Origin: Oceanospirillum sanctuarii
GTDB lineage: Bacteria; Pseudomonadota; Gammaproteobacteria; Pseudomonadales; Halomonadaceae
Direction of reading: 5' to 3'
Assembly: GCF_002150805.1 (NCBI RefSeq)
Contig: NZ_MTBA01000001.1
Span: forward strand, 641,854 to 705,853
Length of the DNA: 64,000 bases
Below are positions 55,209 through 63,045 of the stretch, in pieces (position 1 is the stretch's first letter; every line of letters begins with the position of its first letter). The notes under the pieces are model-generated. The model had not been told where the DNA came from. It made no database searches and saw only the letters and a list, made by a program, of their open reading frames with translations. The position numbers and the translations under genes are program-made.

Positions 55209-56942
55209 ATGCCTGATTTAAAACAACCGAATACACAACACAATGTTCAAACCGCTCTGATTACTCATCAGCTGACGTACCAGCTGCCAAACGGGGATCG
55301 TCCGTTTCCCGAGCTTAACCTGACGCTCTCCGATGGCATTACAGGCCTGGTTGGTCGCAATGGCTGCGGCAAAACGCTACTGGCACAGCTATTGGCAGGT
55401 ACTGTTGAACCCTCAAACGGCCATATCGATTACTGCGGCCTTACCCCCGAGCAGATTGGCTACTTCTCTCAGCTGGATGAGTTTGAGTCAGCAGGCGACA
55501 CTATTTTATCGATCGCAGACTATCTGGGGCTATCGGAAAAGCTGGAAGCCCTTGCAGCTATCGAGCAGGGAAGCAGTGATGCCCATTGGTTCGAATGCTT
55601 AGGGGATGACTGGTTAATCCGGGAGCAGCTGAATGAACAGCTCCTGGAGCTGAACCTGCCGCTAAATCCCGAGTATCCGGTCAGCCAGCTTTCTGGTGGT
55701 CAACATACCCGATTAAGACTCTGGCGACTTTTCAGGCAAATGGATAGCTACCGACTATTGATTCTGGATGAGCCCACGAACCATCTCGATCAACAGGGAA
55801 GAGAGTGGTTGATTAATCAAATAAGAGCCTTTCAAGGCTCGGTGCTACTGATCAGTCATGATTTCACTCTATTAAACAAAGTTGATCGCATCTGGGAGCT
55901 GGATAGCAGAGGTATTACCGAATACGGCGGTAATCTGATTTTTTATCAGCAAGAGAAGGCACAGCAGAGTGCTGCGTTACAGCGACAGAAAGCTGATCTT
56001 GATAAAAGCATCCGCAAGCAAAACGCTGAACATCAGAGAAATCTGGAGAAAGCTCAACAAAAAGCCGCTCAGGGCAAACGCCTGAGAAAAAGCGGCAGCC
56101 AGAGCAAGTTACTGCTTGATGCCAAAAAAGAGAAAGCAGGCGGGCACCTGAAACCCCTGAACCGTCGACAAGCCATTCACGAAGAAAGATTGAACAGCCA
56201 TAAAGAAAGCCTTCGGGAGAAACTTGCTGAGGAGATCGATATTCAGATCTGTTTGGATGGTAATGGATCGGGAGCCGCCAGCCAAAGCCGAAAATCCATC
56301 GCCAGACTTATCTCCTATCACTTACCTCGAGGGAGTAGCCAGCCGATCAACCTCCAGCTTTTCAGTACAGATCGCTGGTATCTCATGGGCTCTAATGGCA
56401 GCGGCAAATCGACTCTGTTCAGGCTCCTTGCCGGGCAATTGCCTGAACAAACCATTAATTCTTCAGAGCAGAACCCATCGAACTCGAAAGTTCAAGAGCA
56501 GAGTTTCAGCAGTCGCAGGGAGTGTTTTCTCTATCTGGATCAGCATTTCAATCTGCTGAGTAGCAGAGGAAACCTCATTGAAACCTTGAGAAACGCCAGC
56601 CCGGAATTAACAGAGTCCGAAGCCAGAACTCTGTTAGCCGGTATAGGTTTCCGGCGGGATAAGGTGTTTCAGAGCACAGAATCTCTCAGTGGGGGCGAGA
56701 AGATGCGTCTCGCTCTTTTGCTACTGGCACAAACTAACCAAACCCGTGATGAACGCCCATTTCTGCTGCTGGATGAACCGGACAATCACCTCGACCTGAA
56801 TGCTAAACATCTGTTGGCTGAAGCCTTAAAAAGCTATTCCGGCGGCTTTGGCCTTATCTCTCACGATGTTGCTTTTGCTCAAGCCTGCGGTATCACATCG
56901 GAGTTCGAGCTGGTGGACGAAACAAAACTGATTAAACCTTGA
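55209..56942 (+). CDS. ABC-F family ATP-binding protein
   Basis: The 577-residue product has two ABC ATPase domains and no membrane segments. Domain 1 has Walker A G-R-N-G-C-G-K-T near 48-55, signature L-S-G-G-Q near 160 and Walker B with L-D-E-P-T-N-H-L-D near 184. A charged linker (about 255-330, Lys/Gln/Arg-rich) is the ribosome-reaching interdomain arm in this family. Domain 2 has Walker A G-S-N-G-S-G-K-S near 396-403, signature L-S-G-G-E near 495 and L-D-E-P-D-N-H-L-D near 520. ABC-F proteins act on the ribosome in translation or antibiotic resistance; the exact subclass (Uup/YheS-like or resistance type) cannot be told here. Confidence 0.92.
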   Translation: MPDLKQPNTQHNVQTALITHQLTYQLPNGDRPFPELNLTLSDGITGLVGRNGCGKTLLAQLLAGTVEPSNGHIDYCGLTPEQIGYFSQLDEFESAGDTILSIADYLGLSEKLEALAAIEQGSSDAHWFECLGDDWLIREQLNEQLLELNLPLNPEYPVSQLSGGQHTRLRLWRLFRQMDSYRLLILDEPTNHLDQQGREWLINQIRAFQGSVLLISHDFTLLNKVDRIWELDSRGITEYGGNLIFYQQEKAQQSAALQRQKADLDKSIRKQNAEHQRNLEKAQQKAAQGKRLRKSGSQSKLLLDAKKEKAGGHLKPLNRRQAIHEERLNSHKESLREKLAEEIDIQICLDGNGSGAASQSRKSIARLISYHLPRGSSQPINLQLFSTDRWYLMGSNGSGKSTLFRLLAGQLPEQTINSSEQNPSNSKVQEQSFSSRRECFLYLDQHFNLLSSRGNLIETLRNASPELTESEARTLLAGIGFRRDKVFQSTESLSGGEKMRLALLLLAQTNQTRDERPFLLLDEPDNHLDLNAKHLLAEALKSYSGGFGLISHDVAFAQACGITSEFELVDETKLIKP

Positions 56943-57030
56943 ATATCCCAATATTTTGTTTAGGGTTATAACCAAATTTCTGCAGAGCATTTGCTCTGAT
57001 TCAAACCCGAGAACAAAACTATAAGGATTT

Positions 57031-58755
57031 ATGATGTACAATCAGGCCCAGAACGGCTTGTTCAAAGGGATGAATCCCCGAATGACGCAGGTTTCGATAC
57101 TTATGGTACTGATCACTTTGGTGATGGGTAGCTTGTTTAACGAAACCAGTGCCAGGGGTATTGAAGCGGCGCGTAGCTGGCTAGATCCCTTTCTGGAATG
57201 GTATTACGTGCTTCTCGTCGCCTTTCTGCTGTTTTTTATGATCTGGCTCGGAACCGGGCGTTATAAAAAGGTGCGCCTTGGGCGAGACTGGGAACGCCCT
57301 GAATTCACCTTCTTTGCCTGGATCAGCATGCTGTTCGCTGCGGGCACAGGTGTCGGTATTCTGTTCTGGTCAGTAGCGCAGCCGATTATGCAGCTGGGAG
57401 ATAACCCTTTTGTTCTTCCCGGAACCCCGGAAGGGGATGCTGCTGTTGTGGCAATGCGCCTGTCTTTCTTTCACTGGGGGGTAAACGGCTGGGCTATTTT
57501 CTCCTTTGTCGCGCTGACCATGGCTTATTTCTCCTACCGCCATGACCTGCCGCTGACAGTTCGTTCCGTGCTTTATCCCATTCTGGGAGAGCGGGTAAGA
57601 GGCCCACTGGGTGATTTGGTGGATCTGTTGGCGGTATTCGGTACGGTTTTCGGTATCGCCACCACGCTGGGGCTGGGTGTTCAGCAGATGAATGCTGGCC
57701 TGCATCAGGTATTTGCTCTGGAAAACTCCACCACACTTCAACTGACCGTTATCGCTGTGATTATGTTTATCGCGACAGCATCTGTGGTATCTGGCGTATC
57801 CCGTGGTGTCCGCATGCTCTCTGAAATGAACTTCTGGCTCAGTATCGCAGCTGTCCTCTTTATGTTGCTACTCGGCCCGACCCAGTATCTGATCGGTGTC
57901 ACCATTGAGGCAACCGGTGACTATATTCAGTCGCTGATTCGCATGACCTTTCACACCAATGTGACACAGGGAGACAGCTGGCAATCCGACTGGACCGTAT
58001 TTTTCTGGGGTTGGTGGCTAGCCTGGTCACCTTTTGTCGGCATGTTTATCGCCCGTATCTCTCGGGGGCGTAGCTTTGGTGAGTTCGTCATGGGGGTACT
58101 ACTAGTGCCGACCATTATCACCATAGTCTGGATCGGGCTGTTTGGTGGTACAGCTCTGTATCAGGAGCTGTTTGGGGCCGGAGGTGTCGTCGCTGCCGTA
58201 CAGAATGATGTATCAACCGCACTTTTTGTCACTGTTGAAGGTATGGAACTGGGTGTCTTTACACCAATTATTTCAACCCTGCTCATCGTACTGATCGGCA
58301 CTTACCTGATCACTTCAGCTAACGCGGGAACCCTAGTAATTAACACGATTCTGTCCGGAGGGGATGAAGATCCGCCGTCAGCACATCGTATTTTGTGGGG
58401 CATCTTTCTGGCATTGCTGACGGCTGTACTGCTGATCGCCGGAGGACTGGATACACTCCAGTCTGCTGTTATTACGGCTGCAATGCCTTTTTCCGTTGTT
58501 GTTATCTGCATGATTATCGGTTTGTTGAAAGCTCTTTCGGATGAACGCTTTGCACCACGCCACGGTGAGCTAAGCCCATCTCCAGCTGAGCCTTGGGCGA
58601 TTACGGATGATATTGAGAAGGTTACGGAAGAGGCCGAACAGAAAGCGGAAGAAAAAGCCCTGAAGGAAGCTGCTGAGAAAGAAGCTGAACGTCTGAAAGC
58701 TCTCGAAGCAGAGCGTCACCAACAAGAAGGGGAAGATGCACTGTTAAGGCGTTGA
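57031..58755 (+). CDS. BCCT-family transporter (betaine/choline/carnitine type)
   Basis: The 574-residue product has about 12 transmembrane helices. A glycine-rich TM3 segment reads A-G-T-G-V-G-I-L-F-W-S-V-A-Q-P near 103-117, where many BCCT proteins have Glu-Pro. The family signature W-T-V-F-F-W-G-W-W-L-A-W-S-P-F-V-G-M-F near 319-337 is present. The C-terminal tail is a Glu/Lys/Ala coiled coil (about 525-570), like osmosensing BCCT tails. It likely imports a quaternary-ammonium osmolyte; substrate and coupling ion are not determined. Two ATGs (57031 and 57034) follow AAGGA; the second has better spacing. A strong terminator follows. Confidence 0.92.
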   Translation: MMYNQAQNGLFKGMNPRMTQVSILMVLITLVMGSLFNETSARGIEAARSWLDPFLEWYYVLLVAFLLFFMIWLGTGRYKKVRLGRDWERPEFTFFAWISMLFAAGTGVGILFWSVAQPIMQLGDNPFVLPGTPEGDAAVVAMRLSFFHWGVNGWAIFSFVALTMAYFSYRHDLPLTVRSVLYPILGERVRGPLGDLVDLLAVFGTVFGIATTLGLGVQQMNAGLHQVFALENSTTLQLTVIAVIMFIATASVVSGVSRGVRMLSEMNFWLSIAAVLFMLLLGPTQYLIGVTIEATGDYIQSLIRMTFHTNVTQGDSWQSDWTVFFWGWWLAWSPFVGMFIARISRGRSFGEFVMGVLLVPTIITIVWIGLFGGTALYQELFGAGGVVAAVQNDVSTALFVTVEGMELGVFTPIISTLLIVLIGTYLITSANAGTLVINTILSGGDEDPPSAHRILWGIFLALLTAVLLIAGGLDTLQSAVITAAMPFSVVVICMIIGLLKALSDERFAPRHGELSPSPAEPWAITDDIEKVTEEAEQKAEEKALKEAAEKEAERLKALEAERHQQEGEDALLRR

Positions 58756-58776
58756 GTCCAGTTTAAAACTCTGATT

Positions 58777-58824
58777 AAAGCCCTTCGTGTACAGCAAGTT
58801 GCAGGTGCCCGAGGGCTTTTTTTT
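58777..58824 (+). terminator. Rho-independent terminator after the BCCT gene
   Basis: AAAGCCCTTCG (58777-58787) pairs with CGAGGGCTTT (58810-58819) with one bulge; eight T follow (58817-58824). Confidence 0.85.
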
Positions 58825-58906
58825 AGGTTAAAATTCAAATACTGTACAAAAAAACAGAACTATTATTTAACCGCATCCTTTTGAGTTCTTGATACCAATC
58901 TCCGTT

Positions 58907-59755
58907 ATGCCTGAATCCCCGTCAAAGCCTTATAAACCGCAGCCTGCCGATGAAAAAGCAAAACGCTTCTATCGAACAGGGCCTGATCACAGGCCAAAGG
59001 ATCAGTACTGTGATTTTATCCAGTTAAGGCGGCGTTTTGATTTTCGCTCCATTGAGTTGGGACGCTGGGTCACAGAAAAAGAGAAGCAGGATGCAGCAGG
59101 GCGTTTCTATGATGCCCTGTGTGATCTGATGCTGATCTTACATGTACCGGAGAGCGTGATCTCGATGCGGGGATCACTGGCGCTGCACTACGGAACCGGA
59201 GGCAGACCTGGTGTTGCAGCTCATTACGCACCCAACCAGAGAGCCTTTGCTCTGGCCAAAAATGCCGGTCCCGGCAGTATCGCCCATGAATGGTTTCACG
59301 CGCTGGATCACTATCTGGCGGATAAAGCCTTTATCACCGCATCCGGGATACGTTTTGCGTCCGGTCTGTGGCTGGATCAAGGGGCGGGGGAGCAGGACCT
59401 GATTCCTCATGCAATAAACCGAAAGCTGAGTGCGTGTTTTGCTGCAATTATGCTGGATGAAAGCGGCGAACAGCCTAGTGAGCTCTTTCGTTGCTCTCTG
59501 TTGGCTGATCAGGTAGCTGGTATCAATTATTACAGCCAACCGGAAGAACTCTGCGCCCGGGCGTTTGAGGCTTTTGTGCAGGATGCGCCGATCAAAAACA
59601 ACTTTCTGGTTAAAGGCACCAAGGCGTCTTTTGAAGCCCAGCATGGGCTTTATCCGTCAGGTGCAGAACGGGCACGAATCAATCAGGCCTTCAGAGAGTA
59701 TTTCAGCCTGCTGGGCAGGGCAGTGAAAGCACAGGAAGAGCGTTCAACACTCTAA
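58907..59755 (+). CDS. CLCA_X-type protein with HExxH-like metallopeptidase motif
   Basis: The ATG at 58907 (M-P-E-S-P-S-K) is preferred over the TTG at 58889; the product has 282 residues. The central part has F-R-S-I-E-L-G-R-W-V near 48-57 and L-A-L-H-Y-G near 93-98. A-H-Y-A-P-N near 107-112 is followed by S-I-A-H-E-W-F-H-A-L-D-H-Y near 127-139, which fits H-E-x-x-H with a third possible ligand. It resembles proteins named CLCA_X and the LPD1-type domain of phage polyvalent proteins (recalled, not checked). Activity is unproven. It ends 15 bases from the convergent FAN1-like gene. Confidence 0.72.
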   Translation: MPESPSKPYKPQPADEKAKRFYRTGPDHRPKDQYCDFIQLRRRFDFRSIELGRWVTEKEKQDAAGRFYDALCDLMLILHVPESVISMRGSLALHYGTGGRPGVAAHYAPNQRAFALAKNAGPGSIAHEWFHALDHYLADKAFITASGIRFASGLWLDQGAGEQDLIPHAINRKLSACFAAIMLDESGEQPSELFRCSLLADQVAGINYYSQPEELCARAFEAFVQDAPIKNNFLVKGTKASFEAQHGLYPSGAERARINQAFREYFSLLGRAVKAQEERSTL

Positions 59756-59770
59756 TAACCAGGAATACAG

Positions 59771-61579
59771 TCAGTAATCCTGCCAACTAACATAAACCAC
59801 CTCAGCAGGAATACCATCTCTCAGCATCTGCTCCAGCCATAACCTCTGATGATCCTGCAGCCGATCACCGGGGGCTTTTACCTCGACAAAGCGGTACGTC
59901 TTTTCATCAGGATTAAAGACCACCAGATCCGGTAAACCCTTCCGATGATGACGCAGATCCAGCAGCAAATGCCGGAACAGGGCTTCAAGGTGCTTTGCCG
60001 GAATCAGTTCAAGACTCAGTTTGATCAGAGTTTCATTCAGAACAGGCCAATGCATCAGTGTGCAACTGATACCCTGTTTTTGCTGATAACAGCTGAGAAT
60101 ATCCTCTTTGTAGTCATCTGAATGGGTCAAACGGTGGAAGATCTCATCCATCCGCTGTTGTCGATCCTGATAAAAGTCTTCCCGATAAAGGTCTGCAGGG
60201 CCGGACTGGAAGGGGTTAAAAAACGCACCGGGAACAGGTTCAAACAGGGCAGGCCAGAACAGAAGGCTGAACAAGCCGTTTATCAGACGGCTTTCCACAT
60301 GAAAAGCGATCTCGCCCTGTTCAGCCAGATGATCAACCAAAACAGGCTCAACCGAGCGGTTAGGATAGGGTTGCATAATTAAGTGCTTCTCCGTCAAACG
60401 GACTTTTTTACTGCTTTTGACGCTTTTATTCAGTTTGCGGGCAACGCGCTTCAAAATCCGCTTCAGCAACAACCTCTGTTCCGGTTTGCCTGTGCTGAGC
60501 AACACAGCCTCAAGCTCGTTATACAAGGCCTCATAGCCTCCTTCGCCGGCGACCAGCTTTTCCATCAGCCGGAAACGGCGAATAACGGCCTCATCCTCCT
60601 GGCTGTTGCGATAGCACTTAAGAGCCAGCTCGGGATAACCACTGCGCTCGGCATGGTGACCCAGCTGAAAACAGATTTTGTGATAGCGGCGCTGCAACCA
60701 TTCAGATCGATTTGCTCCTTCATCAGACAGATATGCCTGATGCTCTGCTACCAGCTTATCCAGCGAATGAGCCAAATCTTCCAGAGGATCGGATTCGAAG
60801 GCCAAAGCCTCAGCGTTTGTTTTAATCACATCTAACTGCTGCTGAATCTGATAAAGCGCCAAATAGATATCCACTTCCTGCCGTTGTTTAAAGGCTCTAG
60901 ATTCCGGCGTAAAGTCAACACGTTCATATTGCTGGATACCCAATTCAGTCAGCACAAACTCTGACCAGCTCTGGTAGAGATTACCGAAAAACATCAGACG
61001 CAGCCGCTCAAACAAAGGACTGCAACGCAGTGCTATCAATAGGAAAGGGGCATCCGGCCACCAGTGGGTTATTTCCTGCAGTTGATGCTTTTCAGAAAGA
61101 TTTGCAGACAAACCTTCTGCCAAAAGCAGCAGCTCCTGTTTGCTGTGTTTGGCCATCGGGGGTGGCAAAGCCTGATCAGAACCCTGATGGCAATGCTTAA
61201 GTAGAGCCAGTGCTTCAGGCTTGCGGCAGAGCCGGGTTAGCTCTGGCAGAGATACTGTAGGGGTCAGGCTGACGAATCCGTTGTCCTCAAGCAGCCTCAA
61301 AACATTGTTGAAACCTTCAGCATCACCCACTTCCGGATAGTTCAGGCTGTCATCACGGAACCAATCACCTTTACGCATGATCAGACGGATCAGCAAACCC
61401 TGCGCCTGCTCCGGCAGTTGCAGGAACTGCTCAAGCAGAGCTGTCTCATCTGTCAGAAGCAGATCCTTATAGTGCAGCAGGCACCAATCGATAACCTGAC
61501 GGGCATTCACCAGATAATAGAAAGGGTCATCCAGAGAGGATGGGGTAGGAATGAAAGATCCGGAACTGTCAGTTGTCAT
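59771..61579 (-). CDS. FAN1-like VRR-NUC structure-specific nuclease
   Basis: The 602-residue product has a C-terminal VRR-NUC (PD-(D/E)XK) domain with Asp551 (G-L-P-D-L-V-V-F) and Glu566-x-Lys568 (V-E-V-K-A-P-G-D), then D-H-Q-R-L-W-L near 576. The N-terminal part is helical and includes a SAP-like/winged region (L-L-I-R-L-I-M-R-K-G-D-W-F near 58-70) and TPR-like helices around 290-400. This matches bacterial FAN1 homologues such as that of Pseudomonas aeruginosa, which cut 5' flaps and help repair interstrand crosslinks. All catalytic residues are present. It converges with the CLCA_X-type gene and diverges from a coiled-coil gene. Confidence 0.9.
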   Translation of the reverse strand: MTTDSSGSFIPTPSSLDDPFYYLVNARQVIDWCLLHYKDLLLTDETALLEQFLQLPEQAQGLLIRLIMRKGDWFRDDSLNYPEVGDAEGFNNVLRLLEDNGFVSLTPTVSLPELTRLCRKPEALALLKHCHQGSDQALPPPMAKHSKQELLLLAEGLSANLSEKHQLQEITHWWPDAPFLLIALRCSPLFERLRLMFFGNLYQSWSEFVLTELGIQQYERVDFTPESRAFKQRQEVDIYLALYQIQQQLDVIKTNAEALAFESDPLEDLAHSLDKLVAEHQAYLSDEGANRSEWLQRRYHKICFQLGHHAERSGYPELALKCYRNSQEDEAVIRRFRLMEKLVAGEGGYEALYNELEAVLLSTGKPEQRLLLKRILKRVARKLNKSVKSSKKVRLTEKHLIMQPYPNRSVEPVLVDHLAEQGEIAFHVESRLINGLFSLLFWPALFEPVPGAFFNPFQSGPADLYREDFYQDRQQRMDEIFHRLTHSDDYKEDILSCYQQKQGISCTLMHWPVLNETLIKLSLELIPAKHLEALFRHLLLDLRHHRKGLPDLVVFNPDEKTYRFVEVKAPGDRLQDHQRLWLEQMLRDGIPAEVVYVSWQDY

Positions 61580-61766
61580 CTTATCGGCGAAAAGGTGGTG
61601 TTAGTGGTTGAAATTCAGCGAATTAGCAGGTTACATGACCAAAGCAGTATAAAAGATGCCCGTAGGGTGTGTTTTTATCTGAAAGGGACTTTAAAGGCCA
61701 ACGATGGCCAACCTAAAGCGTCAGAAACAGCAAACCACTCAACAATAAAAGCTGTAAGGCTGAACT

Positions 61767-62873
61767 ATGAATCAGGATGCTAACTTACAAGATATCTGTG
61801 CTCAACAGATTCAACGCTGGCTGGATGATGGCCAACTGCTCAGTTCGATCACCGCTGCAGAACTGCATCAGGCTACTGAGGCTCCCTATACTCAATGCCT
61901 TGAAGCTCTGAGAAACTTCACTCCCGGTGGTACTGCCCCAGCGGCTCTGCCATCCACAGTTCCACCACCGCCCGCAGCCTTACAGGAAGTCTTCCGCCAA
62001 AGTCAGCAACAGATCTGGCAAACCCTCTGGCAGGAACAACAGCACGCACTTGATCAGCTGAAGCAGAATTTTTCCCATGAGAAAAAGCAGCTCCAGCAAA
62101 CCGCCGATGAACGACTGGGGATGATCGAGAAACTGGAGCAACACCTTTCAGAAAAGGATGCCAGTATTGCAGAGATGCAGGAAAAGTTTCATCAGCAGCT
62201 CAGTCTGATTCAGGAGCTAGAACAGCATAACCATGATCTTGCCCGTGAACGTGACGTGCAGAAGTTCAATACCGATCAGTTAAAGCGCCAACTGGATGAA
62301 AAAGAGCAGGAAGTTCTCCAGCTTGAACAAGCCATAGCACAGAGCCGCGAAGAGGCTCGACTGCAGGAAGAGAAATCCCGCGCAGATATTCGGGAAGTTG
62401 AACAGCTGGTTGCTGAGCGTTCTCACTACACCAAAAGTCAGGAAGAAGAGGTCATCCGTCTGCAACAGCAACTGGCGGATGCCGAAAAATCCTACGCCAA
62501 GCTTGAGCTGCAGCTCAGCAGTGAAAGAGCCGATAACGCCTGGAGTCGTGACCTGAGTACCGAACAGGCACGCGAGATCAGTCAGCTCAGCCAACAGTTG
62601 AATGAGTACGAAACTGAGATCCGTCTGCTGAAATCCCAGTTGAAGGCTGCCGATCAGAAAATGGAGCATCATCAGGAAGAGTTGCGCAAAGAGCAACAAA
62701 CTCTGAATCAGGCATTAACGCTATCCGATGAACAAGCAAAAGAGATTGCCGAACTGAGTCGTAAGCTTGATGCCGCTGAACAGGAATATCTGAGAGTCAC
62801 GAATCTCTACCAGGAAGCAAAGAAGCAGGGTTCTCAACTTCAAAAAGAACTTAAAGGAATGCTCGGCCGCTGA
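61767..62873 (+). CDS. Long coiled-coil protein, possible N-terminal DNA-binding helix domain
   Basis: The 368-residue product is hydrophilic. Residues 1-55 form a short helical domain (I-Q-R-W-L-D-D-G-Q-L-L, L-H-Q-A-T) that resembles the winged-helix start of KfrA-like proteins. A Pro-rich linker (about 55-75) is followed by an almost continuous Gln/Glu/Leu coiled coil (about 78-365). It has no signal peptide, membrane segment or catalytic motif. It could be a nucleoid-associated or structural protein; the function is unknown. The stop codon lies in the loop of its own terminator. Confidence 0.7.
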   Translation: MNQDANLQDICAQQIQRWLDDGQLLSSITAAELHQATEAPYTQCLEALRNFTPGGTAPAALPSTVPPPPAALQEVFRQSQQQIWQTLWQEQQHALDQLKQNFSHEKKQLQQTADERLGMIEKLEQHLSEKDASIAEMQEKFHQQLSLIQELEQHNHDLARERDVQKFNTDQLKRQLDEKEQEVLQLEQAIAQSREEARLQEEKSRADIREVEQLVAERSHYTKSQEEEVIRLQQQLADAEKSYAKLELQLSSERADNAWSRDLSTEQAREISQLSQQLNEYETEIRLLKSQLKAADQKMEHHQEELRKEQQTLNQALTLSDEQAKEIAELSRKLDAAEQEYLRVTNLYQEAKKQGSQLQKELKGMLGR

Positions 62874-62887
62874 TGCGGCCATTTTTG
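62865..62887 (+). terminator. Terminator whose loop contains the stop codon
   Basis: GGCCGC (62865-62870), loop TGAT, GCGGCC (62875-62880), then ATTTTTG. The TGA stop of the coiled-coil gene forms the loop, so translation and termination signals overlap. Confidence 0.8.
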
Positions 62888-63003
62888 AATCTTGGATTAG
62901 ACCCTAATCTCAACGTCAATCATTCAATGGGCTAATTAGCGCAAATGGTCAGATCTCGTCAGATTCGTTTCGTGTTATTTAAGTAGAGCCGTATGTAATA
63001 TCT

Positions 63004-63045
63004 CATAGGATAAAAACCAATAATTAAAAGGGACTTTATCCTATG
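63004..63045 (+). promoter_or_regulatory. Inverted repeat enclosing the ribosome-binding site and start codon
   Basis: CATAGGATAAA (63004-63014) is perfectly complementary to TTTATCCTATG (63035-63045). The right arm contains the ATG (63043-63045) of the following gene, and the 20-nt loop contains AAAAGGGA, its Shine-Dalgarno. An mRNA hairpin here could control translation. Confidence 0.65.
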
